This document shows positions 35,568 to 45,560 of a DNA stretch of 64,000 bases, one piece after another. Under the pieces are notes generated by a model, which was not told the DNA's origin, ran no database searches, and was given only the letters and a program-made list of their open reading frames with translations. Both the position numbers and the translations under genes were made by a program. The DNA is from Flavobacterium saccharophilum (GTDB taxonomy: Bacteria > Bacteroidota > Bacteroidia > Flavobacteriales > Flavobacteriaceae), in assembly GCF_900142735.1 (NCBI RefSeq), contig NZ_FRBY01000006.1:124001-188000 (forward strand). The letters are read 5' to 3'. How positions within the stretch are numbered: the stretch's first letter is position 1; every line of letters begins with the position of its first letter.

Positions 35568-38500
35568 ATGAAATTATTAATCAAAGACAAACCAAAAACC
35601 GTTTGGCTTACTTCTGAAATCTGGAAGTTTACCAAATTGACACCTGGATTTCTGTTAGCCATGACCCTGCAAGTTTCTGCAGCAACAGAATCAAAAGACA
35701 CTAACTTTTTCCTGAATTTACATAACACTCCATCCACGGGGAGCACAGCAACAGGAGCAAAGAATGAAACTATTTTATCAAACTATCAAAAAACAATTAA
35801 AGGTACCGTAACGGGCTCAAAAGGAGAACCACTGCCGGGAGTAAACATACTTGTAAAAGGAACGAATAACGTTGTAACTACAGACTTCGATGGTAAGTTT
35901 TCAATCGATGTTCCAGATTCTAATAGCATTCTTGTTGTATCATTTACCGGTTTTGTAACTAAAGAAGTTAGAGCCACAGACGGTTTAAACATTCAACTGG
36001 AAGAAGAAAATCAAACCTTAAATGAAGTAGTTGTTGTGGGATACGGTACTCAGAAAAAAGCCTCTACAACAGGCGCAATTGCTTCTATCAAAGGAGGCGT
36101 TTTAACACAAAACGCATCTGCAAACGTTTCGAATGGTATTGCAGGACGTATGTCTGGTGTAATTGCCAATAACCGTTCCGGAAGACCGGGTGATGACAGC
36201 TCAAGCCTTTTAATTAGAGGATTTAACTCGTTTGGAGGCGGAACCAGCCCTCTGGTAGTCGTAGATGGTATTCCGGATCGTGATCTAAACAGAATCAATC
36301 CGGATGATATTGAATCGGTTACGGTTTTGAAGGATGCATCGGCAGCAATTTATGGTGTTCGATCTGCCAATGGAGTAATCTTAGTGACGACGAAAAGAGG
36401 TAAAGTTAGTGCGCCAACGATCAAAATTGATGGTTCTTATGGAATTCAGCAATTAACCCGTATGGACGAAAAAGTAAATTCATGGCAATACATGACGTAT
36501 TACAACGAACTTAATGCTCACAAGGGAACCACACTTCCGTATGCACAATCTGAAATAGACAAATACAAAGCCGGAAATGATCCTAATTATACCAGCACCA
36601 ATTGGCTTAAGGAAGTTTATAGAAAAGATGCACCGCAATCTAACGTTTCTATGTCCGTAAATGGTGGTACGGAACAAGTGAAATATTTCTTTTCTGGTCA
36701 ATATTTAAACCAGGAAAGTAATCTTAGAAACAGCGACGAGCGTTACAGACAGTTCAATCTTAGATCAAATATTGATGTTAATATCTCATCCAACTTAAAA
36801 GTAAACCTTGATATTGCGACACGAAGAGAAGACCGAAATTACCCGGCGGTAAGTATAGGAAGTATTATGCACGAGACCGTTAGTATGTATCCATTTATTC
36901 CGGCCTATTGGAAAAATGGCTTACCCTCTTCAGGAATTTCAAATGGAAGAAACCCTATTTTAATGTCTTCTTCAGCTGCAGGTTACGATAAAGTGATCAA
37001 CCTCATCGTAAACCCAAAAATAGGATTCGATCTTAAATTACCAAAAATTACCGAAGGCCTTTCTCTAAGCGGATATGCAGCATTTGATTATAATGTTCGC
37101 AGCGAAAAGAAATTCACAAAACCTTGGGATGCTTACGCTTACGACAAAATAAATGACAGTTACAATAACGTAAAAAACAGTACCAGTATAACGAGCGTTA
37201 TGCAGGACGAGCAAATTACGAACCAAAATACTTATTTCGCAAAATTAGCCTACGATCGTAAGTTTAACAAACATTCCTTTAATGCTTTTGTTGGATACGA
37301 ACAAACTACAACGGACAAAACGGAAACTTATGCTTACAGAAGAGATTTACTGAGCGATAAATTAGACCAGATTTTCACAGGAAGCACCAAAGGGCAAAAT
37401 GCAACTGGCAGCGCTTATCAGGACGGAAGAGAAAGTTATTTAGGCCGCGTTGCTTATAACTTTGACAACAAATATTTTGCTGAAGTTTCTGCCCGTTACA
37501 ACGGATCTTTCAATTTTCCATCTTCTACACGTTGGGGAATGTTTCCTTCTGTATCTGCAGGCTGGAAAATATCTGAAGAAGATTTTTTCAAAAATAATAT
37601 TAAAGCAATTGATCAGCTAAAAATTAGAGCTTCATGGGGAAAAATGGGTAATGATGATATGAGAAGCGGCAATCAGCTAAATCAATATCTTTTCTTAACA
37701 AGATATCAGTTAATAACAGATCAACAGCTTTACAGCTATTTTGGTTCAGATTATACGCTAAACAACAGTATCTATCTTTCTTCTACTCCTAACCCTAATA
37801 TAACCTGGGAAGTGCAGGATTCAAAAAACATCGGATTTGATTTTGGCTTTTTCAATAATAAACTGACTGCTACTTTTGATTACTTCAGCAATAAAAGATC
37901 TGATATTTTAACGGCAAGAAATGCATCTGTGCCTTTGTATACAGGTTTGGCACTTCCTAAAGAAAACATTGGAGAAACTGTTAACAGAGGTACTGACTGG
38001 TCTGTAAATTATGCAGACATGAGTCACCAATTCAAATACAGCATTGGTTTAAACTTTACTTATGCGCAAAGTGAAGTTTTGTTTCGCGACGAAGCGCCTA
38101 ATATCCCGCAATGGCAAAAATCAACCGGAAAAGCTATCGACTCCTGGATGGTTTACCAAACAAATGGCATTTATCGCACACAGGCAGATGTTGACAATTC
38201 AGCTCATTTCGAAGGAGCTAAACCCGGAGATCTTTGGGTAAAAGATACAGACGGAGATGGCAGTATAACGACTAATGACCAGGTTAGAATTCCAGAATCG
38301 GCTACGCCAAAAATAGCTTACGGTATTCCGATGAGAGCGGAGTATAAAGGATTCTCTATCGACATGCTTTGGACAGGCCAAGCAAAAGCAAAACAAATGA
38401 TTCTTCCACAAGCGCAGGGAGCTATCGTAGCACCGCCAACGTGGCTGTACAATGACAGATATACTGCAGATAATCCTGATTCTAAATATCCTGTAGCCTT

Positions 38501-38777
38501 CAATGACTCAGACAATAGAAACAATATTCCAGCTGACTTCTGGTTAAGAGATGCGTCTTTCTTTAGATTAAAATCATTAGAAGTTTCTTATGTTTTACCT
38601 GAAAATGCACTTTCGAAATTTGGAGTATCAAACGTGAGGTTTTATGCCGGAGGAACAAACTTATTTTCTTTCGACCATATGAAACAATACAACCTTGATC
38701 CAGAAACGAACAATACAACAGGAGTAAATTATCCACAGACCCGTATTTACAGAATAGGCGTAAGTATTCAATTATAA
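35568..38777 (+). CDS. SusC/RagA family TonB-linked outer-membrane transporter
   Basis: Glycan importer working with the SusD lipoprotein that follows, 1069 residues. The N-terminus is long and basic before the hydrophobic signal core (LTPGFLLAMTLQVSAA, about 24-39). A CarboxypepD_reg domain (about 77-150, IKGTVTGSKGEPLPGVNILV) follows. The SusC plug signature LNEVVVVGYGTQKK (about 155-168) leads into the plug (GADDSS-like loop, TVLKDASAAIYGVRSANGVI) and then the barrel. The extracellular GDLWVKDTDGDGSITTNDQ loop resembles a calcium-binding SusC motif. The protein ends YRIGVSIQL. It is 21 bases from SusD and is certainly co-transcribed with it. Confidence 0.96.
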   Translation: MKLLIKDKPKTVWLTSEIWKFTKLTPGFLLAMTLQVSAATESKDTNFFLNLHNTPSTGSTATGAKNETILSNYQKTIKGTVTGSKGEPLPGVNILVKGTNNVVTTDFDGKFSIDVPDSNSILVVSFTGFVTKEVRATDGLNIQLEEENQTLNEVVVVGYGTQKKASTTGAIASIKGGVLTQNASANVSNGIAGRMSGVIANNRSGRPGDDSSSLLIRGFNSFGGGTSPLVVVDGIPDRDLNRINPDDIESVTVLKDASAAIYGVRSANGVILVTTKRGKVSAPTIKIDGSYGIQQLTRMDEKVNSWQYMTYYNELNAHKGTTLPYAQSEIDKYKAGNDPNYTSTNWLKEVYRKDAPQSNVSMSVNGGTEQVKYFFSGQYLNQESNLRNSDERYRQFNLRSNIDVNISSNLKVNLDIATRREDRNYPAVSIGSIMHETVSMYPFIPAYWKNGLPSSGISNGRNPILMSSSAAGYDKVINLIVNPKIGFDLKLPKITEGLSLSGYAAFDYNVRSEKKFTKPWDAYAYDKINDSYNNVKNSTSITSVMQDEQITNQNTYFAKLAYDRKFNKHSFNAFVGYEQTTTDKTETYAYRRDLLSDKLDQIFTGSTKGQNATGSAYQDGRESYLGRVAYNFDNKYFAEVSARYNGSFNFPSSTRWGMFPSVSAGWKISEEDFFKNNIKAIDQLKIRASWGKMGNDDMRSGNQLNQYLFLTRYQLITDQQLYSYFGSDYTLNNSIYLSSTPNPNITWEVQDSKNIGFDFGFFNNKLTATFDYFSNKRSDILTARNASVPLYTGLALPKENIGETVNRGTDWSVNYADMSHQFKYSIGLNFTYAQSEVLFRDEAPNIPQWQKSTGKAIDSWMVYQTNGIYRTQADVDNSAHFEGAKPGDLWVKDTDGDGSITTNDQVRIPESATPKIAYGIPMRAEYKGFSIDMLWTGQAKAKQMILPQAQGAIVAPPTWLYNDRYTADNPDSKYPVAFNDSDNRNNIPADFWLRDASFFRLKSLEVSYVLPENALSKFGVSNVRFYAGGTNLFSFDHMKQYNLDPETNNTTGVNYPQTRIYRIGVSIQL

Positions 38778-38798
38778 TATCGCAAAAAAATAAAGATT

Positions 38799-40490
38799 AT
38801 GAAAAATCATAAAACCAATAAACTAATAAAAAAGATGGCATTCCTCCTTGCCTCTTTCATCACCATTCTATCTTTTACTTCCTGTAGCGAAGATCCTCTG
38901 GACAAAGTTCCTTTGGATTCTTATACAGATGCATCCGTATGGACAGACCTGAAACTTGCTGAAGCTTTTGCAAACAATCTGTATACTGTATTGCCTAGCA
39001 CACAGCACAACTGGAATGACAGAACAAACAGAAGTTGGGTTTTGTCTACGGCTTGCGACGAAGCTTTTAATAATTTTAACGATTATGATATTTGGAACCT
39101 AAATTCAGGGGCATTGACTCCGGATAATGCCGGTAATTTTGATATCTGGAAACCTACTTATGCTACCATTCAAAATTGCAATATCTTTTTATCCAGAATT
39201 GATGATGTTCCGGGAGATGAAGCCTGGCGCACCAGACTAAAAGGTGAAGTGTTATTTTTGAGAGCGTATGCTTATTTCAAACTAACCAGCGATTATGGAG
39301 GAGTTCCTTTGGTTACCGTTCCTTTTGATCTAAACAGTAATTTTAAAGTTGATCGTAGTACTTATGATCAATGCGTTGATTTTATCGTTACCGAATTAGA
39401 TAAATCTGCTGAGTTATTACCTTTAACAACTTCTAGCCTTGGCAGAATTACAAAAGGTGCTGCGCTTGCCATAAAATCACGAGCATTGCTTTATGCTGCG
39501 AGCCCACAATGGAATACTACTAATGATATTTCTAAATGGAAAAAGGCAGCTGATGCTGCAAAAGCTGTTATTGATTTAAACATCTATCAGCTTTACGATA
39601 AAAGCTATGCTGATCTTTTTACCACTAATAATTCAGAGATTATCTGTTCTCGTTTGTCTAGTAAAGATCCTCAATGGAGTGCCTTTAATGGTGTAGAAAT
39701 GTTCAATTCTCCGAGTGGTTTTCACGGATGGGCAAACTTTGCTCCAAGCCAGAGTCACATTGACGCTTACGGAACCGCAGACGGAAAAGACATTACGGAT
39801 CCAACATCTGGTTACAATCCACAAAAACCTTACGTAAACAGAGATCCTCGTTTTTACAAAAATATAGTATACGATGGACGTGCTTACGGAAAACCGGAGT
39901 TTTGTCAGGACCGTTATGATGCAGGAAGTTCAAATAAAGCTGAATTTTACGAAGGCGGATTAGATTCTCCTCAGGGTTGGGATACGTGGAACGCCAGTAA
40001 AACACGTTACACATTTCGTAAATATTGTGATACAACATACAATTACAATAGCGAGACGCAAACCAATAAAACGTGGATTATTTCGCGCTTAGGCGAAATT
40101 TATCTGAATTATGCCGAAGCCGAATTCAAACTAGGAAACGAAGGAACGGCTATTCAATATTTAAACGCAATCAGACAGCGTGCAGGAATTACGGTTCCAT
40201 TGACAGGTTTAACCGGTACCGCTTTAGAAAATAAAATTCGTAACGAAAGACAAGTTGAATTATGTTTAGAAGGATTCCGTTATTATGATGTTCGTCGTTG
40301 GAAAATCGCTGACGTAACCGAAAATAAACCTTTAATGGGCGTAATTATTACCAAAAATGGTGACGGTACAAAAACCTATACATACACAAAAGTTCAGGAC
40401 AGAATTTTTAAACCTCAACATTATTTATTGCCAATTCCGAGAGATGAAACGAACAGGACAAGTCTCGTTCAAAACCCGGGTTATAATTAA
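38799..40490 (+). CDS. SusD/RagB family surface glycan-binding lipoprotein
   Basis: 563 residues. The lipoprotein signal ends at ILSFTSCSEDP (lipobox Cys near residue 29), and the acidic residues just after it fit the surface-export pattern of Bacteroidetes lipoproteins. The SusD fold is shown by PLDSYTDASVWTDLKLAEAF, GEVLFLRAYAYFKLTSDYGG (TPR-like helices), RLGEIYLNYAEAEFKLG and the C-terminal NERQVELCLEGFRYYDVRRW, quoted as ERQVELCLEGFRYYDVRRW. It caps the upstream SusC barrel and captures oligosaccharide. A hairpin terminator follows at 40554. Confidence 0.96.
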   Translation: MKNHKTNKLIKKMAFLLASFITILSFTSCSEDPLDKVPLDSYTDASVWTDLKLAEAFANNLYTVLPSTQHNWNDRTNRSWVLSTACDEAFNNFNDYDIWNLNSGALTPDNAGNFDIWKPTYATIQNCNIFLSRIDDVPGDEAWRTRLKGEVLFLRAYAYFKLTSDYGGVPLVTVPFDLNSNFKVDRSTYDQCVDFIVTELDKSAELLPLTTSSLGRITKGAALAIKSRALLYAASPQWNTTNDISKWKKAADAAKAVIDLNIYQLYDKSYADLFTTNNSEIICSRLSSKDPQWSAFNGVEMFNSPSGFHGWANFAPSQSHIDAYGTADGKDITDPTSGYNPQKPYVNRDPRFYKNIVYDGRAYGKPEFCQDRYDAGSSNKAEFYEGGLDSPQGWDTWNASKTRYTFRKYCDTTYNYNSETQTNKTWIISRLGEIYLNYAEAEFKLGNEGTAIQYLNAIRQRAGITVPLTGLTGTALENKIRNERQVELCLEGFRYYDVRRWKIADVTENKPLMGVIITKNGDGTKTYTYTKVQDRIFKPQHYLLPIPRDETNRTSLVQNPGYN

Positions 40491-40553
40491 TTTGTTTCTC
40501 TTTTTTGCCCCAAAACAAAGCGTTAGTTTATCAAAAAACTAATAGTAAATTAG

Positions 40554-40588
40554 CAAACCCACCCTTTCAATTGTGTGGGTTTGTTTTT
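40554..40588 (+). terminator. Terminator after SusD
   Basis: CAAACCCAC / GTGGGTTTG, nine pairs with a 12-base loop, followed by five T residues. It lies 31 bases before the true start of the next gene and inside an over-extended reading frame, which argues against the upstream start. Confidence 0.75.
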
Positions 40589-40618
40589 AAAATTTTAATC
40601 ACATTAAAAATCAATTTA

Positions 40619-42631
40619 ATGAAGATCGTATTTAATAAAAGTCGAAAACCTATTCTATTTGCCGTTATAGCTTTTTGCTTTATGACAAGTAAAACATTTT
40701 CGCAGGAAGACAACCGTTGGAAAATTGATGCTGATGGTGCTATTTCCTGGCAAATAAACAACAACATTCCGCATGACGACCATATCGAAATGAGTGGTAA
40801 AAAAATCTCCTGCGTTCTAAGATATGGTGTCGCAGCAGATGGTTCTTTTCATGCAACCCGCAGTCTGGTTTGGCCTATGCTGAGAACGATTCCGAATAAT
40901 ACGCACGCTAGTTTTACACGCCGTTTTGCACAAGATGCTTTTGATCTGGTTACAGTAAATTATAAACCTATTACGGAAGAAAAAGTACTTTCATTATCGC
41001 TTAACGGAACTTTGTTAGTTAAAAGTAAATCCGGTAATTCCCTTGAACTAACCAGACAATTTTTTCCATCGACAACATTAGCCGGTTATTGTGAAATTTA
41101 CACGCTTAAAAACACCTCTGATAAAACCTGCATTGTCGAAATTCCAAAATTAAATACGGTTTATACTTCTGATCCTGCGAAAGGAACAGAAGGCAGTTAT
41201 GCTGTAAATGTGACTCTTTTTAATTCAGGAAATTTTAATCTTCAGGCAAATGAAACCATTAGCTTTTCTGTTTTCTATTCTGGAGCTAAAGCAAACGAAC
41301 AAGTTCCGACTGTAAATGCAGAAGAAGAAAAAAACAAGCGTATCAACTTAATTCATGAAATATGGGATAAACTTATATTAGAAACTCCAGATCCGGTTTT
41401 GAATACCGAATTTGCTTTCGCGAAAATTAGAGCTTCAGAAAGTATTTTCGAAACCAAAGGCGGTCCTATGCACGGTCCCGGCGGAGAATCCTATTATGCG
41501 GCCATTTGGGCCAATGATCAGGCAGAATATATTGGCCCCTTTTTTCCTTATTTAGGATATGAATATGGCAATCAGGCATCACTTAATGCGTATCTGCAAT
41601 TTGCGAAATTCATGAACAAAGAATACAAACCTATTCCGAGTTCGATTGTTGCAGAAGGAACTGACATTTGGGATGGAGCCGGGGATCGTGGCGATGGAGC
41701 AATGATTGCCTATGGCGCTTCACGTTATGCGCTTTCGAGAGGAAATACAAATGAAGCCCAGCAATTATGGCCGTTAATTGAATGGTGTCTGGAATACTGT
41801 CATCGAAAACTAAATTCGGACGGTGTGGTAACTTCAGATTCTGATGAGCTTGAAGGGCGTCTTCCGGCAGGAAAAGCGAACCTTAATACTTCTTCTTTAT
41901 ATTATGATGCACTTAATTCGGCAGTTTATTTAGGGAAAGCTTTAGGAAAAAACGAAGCTCAACTGAAAGCTTACAAAGCTGAAGCAGAAAAATTAAAAGT
42001 AGCGATTGAAAAATATTTTGGTTCTAAAGTCGAAGGCTTTGAAACCTACAGATATTATAAAGGAAATGATATCCTAAGAGCGTGGATCTGCACTCCGCTT
42101 ACTATGGGCATTTATGATCGAAAAGACGGAACTATAGATGCGTTATTTTCACCACGGCTATGGACAAAAGATGGTCTTGCCAGTGTTGCCGGTGACAAGA
42201 TATTTTGGGATCGTTCTACTTTATATGCCTTAAGAGGTGTATTGGCTGCCGGAGAAACGGACAAAGCTTTGGACTTTTTACATTATTATTCAAACCGACG
42301 TTTATTGGGTGACCACGTTCCTTATCCTGTAGAAGCTTATCCGGAAGGAGATCAACGCCATCTTTCGGCAGAAAGCGGTTTGTATTGCAGAATTTTTACT
42401 GAAGGTTTATTTGGAATCCGACCTACGGGTTTGCATAGTTTCGATTTCACACCACGCCTTCCTAAATCCTGGCCCGTTATGAAGTTGCGTCATGTATTTG
42501 CATTCGAAAGAAATTTTGATATTACAGTAGAAAGAGTCAATCAGAAACTTAAAATAACAATCACTGATAGTAAAAAAACAGTTTTCAATAAGGTAATTAA
42601 AGATGGAGATACGGTAAATATTACTCTTTAA
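40619..42631 (+). CDS. Secreted six-hairpin glycosidase-like protein
   Basis: About 670 residues from the ATG at 40619. An open frame reaches back to 40505, but that would place a terminator hairpin inside the gene and bury the signal peptide (MKIVFNKSRKP through KTFSQ). An N-terminal beta-sandwich (about 25-230) is followed by an (alpha/alpha)6-barrel-like region, with GPMHGPGGESYYAAIWANDQ, IWDGAGDRGDGAM, NTSSLYYDALNSAVYLGKAL and a short C-terminal beta domain. Conserved acidic residues (ANDQAEY, DSDELEG) could be catalytic. The family could not be named; it resembles six-hairpin glycosidases encoded beside SusC/D. Its role in this locus is inferred. Confidence 0.75.
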   Translation: MKIVFNKSRKPILFAVIAFCFMTSKTFSQEDNRWKIDADGAISWQINNNIPHDDHIEMSGKKISCVLRYGVAADGSFHATRSLVWPMLRTIPNNTHASFTRRFAQDAFDLVTVNYKPITEEKVLSLSLNGTLLVKSKSGNSLELTRQFFPSTTLAGYCEIYTLKNTSDKTCIVEIPKLNTVYTSDPAKGTEGSYAVNVTLFNSGNFNLQANETISFSVFYSGAKANEQVPTVNAEEEKNKRINLIHEIWDKLILETPDPVLNTEFAFAKIRASESIFETKGGPMHGPGGESYYAAIWANDQAEYIGPFFPYLGYEYGNQASLNAYLQFAKFMNKEYKPIPSSIVAEGTDIWDGAGDRGDGAMIAYGASRYALSRGNTNEAQQLWPLIEWCLEYCHRKLNSDGVVTSDSDELEGRLPAGKANLNTSSLYYDALNSAVYLGKALGKNEAQLKAYKAEAEKLKVAIEKYFGSKVEGFETYRYYKGNDILRAWICTPLTMGIYDRKDGTIDALFSPRLWTKDGLASVAGDKIFWDRSTLYALRGVLAAGETDKALDFLHYYSNRRLLGDHVPYPVEAYPEGDQRHLSAESGLYCRIFTEGLFGIRPTGLHSFDFTPRLPKSWPVMKLRHVFAFERNFDITVERVNQKLKITITDSKKTVFNKVIKDGDTVNITL

Positions 42632-42661
42632 GTACTAATTCTTTTTAAATATTTAGTAAGA

Positions 42662-42691
42662 AGAGCTTCAAAGAAATTTGGAGCTTTTTTT
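42662..42691 (+). terminator. GAAA-loop terminator after the six-hairpin protein
   Basis: AGAGCTTCAAA / TTTGGAGCTTTT with a GAAA loop and seven T residues, a diverged copy of the hairpin after the tRNA genes. Confidence 0.8.
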
Positions 42692-42780
42692 ATGTCAACT
42701 TTACTTCTTTTTAATTCAGAATCTAAATCAAATTTATTTGATATTTTTTTGTAATTTAAAAGTTCTAATCTTTACACATA

Positions 42781-43371
42781 ATGCTGGAACAATTTAAAAA
42801 ATATATCATAGATAATACTGGTCTCTCAGAAAACGAGTATAAAGAATTAGAGCATTTGGTTTATTCACTAGAAGCAAAAAAAGGAACTGTTTTATTAAAG
42901 GAAAATCAAATTTGCAACAAGGCTTTTTTTGTTTGCAAAGGAATGTTGCGTTCCTATACAGTAGATGAAATGGGAAAAGATCATATTATTCAGTTTGCCT
43001 CTGAAAATTGGTGGATCGCAGACAGAAGTAGTTTCTATTTTGATGAGCCGTCGGAATTATTTATTGATGTAATTGAAGATGCTGAAATCGTTTACATCCA
43101 TAAGGAATTTATTAAAACCGCAGAAAAACTTTCTAAAAACTTCGTCTCTTTTAATACACTTGCACTTCAAAAAAATATTCGACAAATGCAGAAAAGAATA
43201 AATTATTTATTGGCAGCTACTGCTGAAAAAAAATATTTAGACTTTATCGAAACGCATCGTGAGATTACTTATCGACTACCACTTCAAATGATTGCTTCCT
43301 ATCTTGGCATTACTCCCGAAAGCTTAAGCAGGGTAAGAAAAGAACTGGCCAGAAAAAACTTCAAACCCTAA
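42781..43371 (+). CDS. Crp/Fnr family transcriptional regulator
   Basis: 196 residues. A cyclic-nucleotide-binding-like beta-roll occupies about 20-120 (KKGTVLLKENQICNKAFFV, then GMLRSYTVDEMGKDHIIQFA). A helix links to a C-terminal winged helix with LPLQMIASYLGITPESLSRV as the recognition region. There are no Fnr-type cysteine clusters, and the arginine and glutamate of a true cAMP pocket are not obvious, so the ligand is unknown. It precedes the GNAT-pirin-YceI-hydrolase operon on the same strand and is a plausible regulator of it. Confidence 0.92.
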   Translation: MLEQFKKYIIDNTGLSENEYKELEHLVYSLEAKKGTVLLKENQICNKAFFVCKGMLRSYTVDEMGKDHIIQFASENWWIADRSSFYFDEPSELFIDVIEDAEIVYIHKEFIKTAEKLSKNFVSFNTLALQKNIRQMQKRINYLLAATAEKKYLDFIETHREITYRLPLQMIASYLGITPESLSRVRKELARKNFKP

Positions 43372-43807
43372 ATTACCTTACCCAATAACTTTTTAATTTA
43401 CCGCAAAGCGCGCAAAGTATTTTTTTTTGCTGTGTTTGCAGGATATCTTTATTAAGCTCGCAAAGCTTTGTACTAATCTCGCTTTGCGGTCTCTAACGTA
43501 AAGCCTCACAACTGAATACCAAATAGATACAAAGCGAAAGGTATAATTTTCTTTGTATAACTCTGCGTAAAATCTCTGCGCAGCTCTGTGGCACAGCTTC
43601 CTATTTTTTTTCCGCGCAACACTGCGTTAAATCTCTGTGTATCTCTGTGGTTAAAAACAATTATAATACTCTTTTATGGTTTTCCGCAACATTAAAAGTT
43701 GATCCGATTTATCCATTGATAGATTTTTATCCTTTTGTATTTCTTATCATAGATCAAGTACTTCCTCTTTTATCCATAGTAATTTTACAATACTAAAAAA
43801 TTACACC
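43372..43807. repeat. Intergenic region with CTCTGTG/CGCAAAG-type repeats
   Basis: 436 bases without a gene. CCGCAAAGCG (43401-43410) is mirrored by CGCTTTGCGG (43480-43489). CTCTGCG/CTCTGTG units recur at 43560-43650 (for example CTCTGTGTATCTCTGTGG). This looks like degenerate intergenic repeat DNA. The GNAT operon promoter is probably near the end; TAATTTTA at 43779 is a weak candidate. Confidence 0.5.
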
Positions 43808-44116
43808 ATGGAATATGAAGTTATAAACAACGAAAAGGATCAACGCTTCGAGATTCATTTAGATGGAAAAATGGCGTTTGAACAATACAAATTATTTGAT
43901 GGAGGCATTTCTTATATCCATACCGAAGTTCCACCTGAATTAGGAGGAAGAGGACTAGCCGCTTATATAGCAAAATATGTTCTCGATTATGCAGAAGCGC
44001 ATCATCTTAAAGTAAAACCTTATTGTCCTTATATCAAAGCTTATATAGACAAACATCCCGAGTATCAGGCCAACTCATTATTTCACAATAAAGAATCACA
44101 ACAAAATGAAAACTAA
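43808..44116 (+). CDS. Small GNAT-type N-acetyltransferase (COG2388-like)
   Basis: 102 residues. The single-domain minimal GNAT fold is shown by FEQYKLFDGGISYIHTEVPP, then ELGGRGLAAYIAKYVLDYA (acetyl-CoA-binding Gly-rich loop and helix) and VKPYCPYIKAYIDKHPEY, the usual C-terminal signature of this short family. The substrate is unknown. Its 3' end overlaps the pirin gene by 11 bases, so translation is coupled. It is first gene of a five-gene operon with pirin, YceI and two isochorismatase-fold hydrolases. Confidence 0.92.
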   Translation: MEYEVINNEKDQRFEIHLDGKMAFEQYKLFDGGISYIHTEVPPELGGRGLAAYIAKYVLDYAEAHHLKVKPYCPYIKAYIDKHPEYQANSLFHNKESQQNEN

Positions 44117-44975
44117 AAAAATAGAACAAATATTTTCACCACCAGCACCACATATGGTTGGTGACGGATTTAGAGTACATAATTTTATTCCGTACGGAAT
44201 GAGCATGGAAAGAATGAGTCCCTTCATACTGATGGATTATAATTCTAAATTTTATTTTCCGCCCACCGATAAATTAAGAGGAGTTGACGTACACCCGCAC
44301 AGAGGTTTTGAAACCGTAACGATTGCCTATAAAGGAAAAGTAGCGCATCACGACAGTTCTGGAAACAGCGGTGTAATTGGCGAAGGAGACGTACAATGGA
44401 TGACTGCTGCGTCTGGAATTTTACATAAGGAATACCACGAAGAACAATTCAGTAAACAAGGTGGTGATTTTCAAATGGTACAGCTTTGGGTAAATCTTCC
44501 TGCAAAGGATAAAATGACAAAACCCAAATATCAGGGGATTACTAATAATGAAATCAACAAACACCTATTACCAAATGGTAATGGTCTAATAGAAGTTATT
44601 GCAGGTGAATACAAGGAAACTTTAGGAGCAGCCACAACTTTTACTCCTGTAAATTTATTTAATGCCAAATTAAACAAAGGCGCTTCTGCGACTTTTAATT
44701 TTCCGGAGAATTATAACACCGCTCTTCTTGTAATTGAGGGAAGTATCAGAGTCAACGATCATAAAAATGTATCCGCAGATCATTTTTTGCTTTTTGCAAA
44801 TGAAGGAGAAGAATTTACCATTGACGCACTTGAAGATGCTGTAGTACTTATTTTAAGTGGAGAGCCTATCAATGAACCAATAGTTGCCCGTGGCCCTTTT
44901 GTTATGAATACACATCAGGAAATTATCCAGGCAATGAACGATGTAAATATGGGAAAATTTGGGTATCTGGAATAA
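44106..44975 (+). CDS. Pirin family protein
   Basis: 289 residues of the bicupin pirin family. The N-terminal cupin shows the metal-binding His set in GVDVHPHRGFETVTIAYKG (HxH) and VAHHDSSGNSG, with the later Glu and His in GDVQWMTAASGILHKEYHEE, quoted as GDVQWMTAASGILHKEYH. The C-terminal cupin follows from about 170. Some family members oxidise quercetin and others act as redox-linked nuclear or metabolic regulators; the role here is not known. It overlaps the GNAT gene by 11 bases and lies 21 bases before yceI. Confidence 0.94.
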   Translation: MKTKKIEQIFSPPAPHMVGDGFRVHNFIPYGMSMERMSPFILMDYNSKFYFPPTDKLRGVDVHPHRGFETVTIAYKGKVAHHDSSGNSGVIGEGDVQWMTAASGILHKEYHEEQFSKQGGDFQMVQLWVNLPAKDKMTKPKYQGITNNEINKHLLPNGNGLIEVIAGEYKETLGAATTFTPVNLFNAKLNKGASATFNFPENYNTALLVIEGSIRVNDHKNVSADHFLLFANEGEEFTIDALEDAVVLILSGEPINEPIVARGPFVMNTHQEIIQAMNDVNMGKFGYLE

Positions 44976-44996
44976 TTAATAACTAAATAAAAACAA

Positions 44997-45521
44997 ATGG
45001 AGAATCAGACAATATGGAGAAATGATAAAGAGCATTCAAGACTTGGTTTCACCGTTACACATATGATGATTAATGATATTGTGGGACAGTTTAACAATTT
45101 CGACTTAAAAGTAACCGCTTCAAAATCAGATTTCAGCGATGCTTCTTTTGAATTATCAGCAGAAACAAATTCGGTATTTACAAATTCAGAAGGAAGAGAT
45201 GAAGATTTACGGGGACCTAATTTTTTTGATGTCGAAAAATACCCAACGCTAAATTTTAAAAGTACTGCCATTAAAGAGTACAGTACAAACAATTACAAAG
45301 TTACTGGTAATCTAAGTCTTCACGGTTTTACAAAAGAAATCATTGTCGATTTTATTTACAGAGGAACAATGTTTAATCCAAATTCAAAGAAAATAACATC
45401 CGGATTTCAGGTTCTGGCAACACTAAAACGTTCTGATTTCAAAGTCGGATTAATTTTGCCTTTTGACGGACTTAAAGACGATGTACTTATAAAAATGGAT
45501 GGTGAATTTCCAAAGGATTGA
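44997..45521 (+). CDS. YceI family lipid-binding-like protein
   Basis: 174 residues of the YceI beta-barrel fold: RNDKEHSRLGFTVTHMMIND, GQFNNFDLKV, GPNFFDVEKYPTLNFKST, NLSLHGFTKEIIVDF and a terminal VLIKMDGEF region. The family binds polyisoprenoids. Many members are secreted, but this one has no signal peptide and is predicted to be cytoplasmic. It belongs to the GNAT-pirin operon, whose gene content suggests a response to oxidative or quinone-type stress (inferred). Confidence 0.93.
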   Translation: MENQTIWRNDKEHSRLGFTVTHMMINDIVGQFNNFDLKVTASKSDFSDASFELSAETNSVFTNSEGRDEDLRGPNFFDVEKYPTLNFKSTAIKEYSTNNYKVTGNLSLHGFTKEIIVDFIYRGTMFNPNSKKITSGFQVLATLKRSDFKVGLILPFDGLKDDVLIKMDGEFPKD

Positions 45522-45560
45522 TTTTATAAAATTTTAGTAATAACAAATAAATTTAAAAAA

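Noticed and set aside
40505..40618. An open frame extending the six-hairpin protein upstream by 38 residues
   Set aside because: It crosses a terminator hairpin and buries the signal peptide; the ATG at 40619 is much better.
43372..43660. Possible CRISPR-like repeat tract
   Set aside because: Units are irregular in length and spacing and diverged, with no constant repeat and spacer pattern or cas genes.
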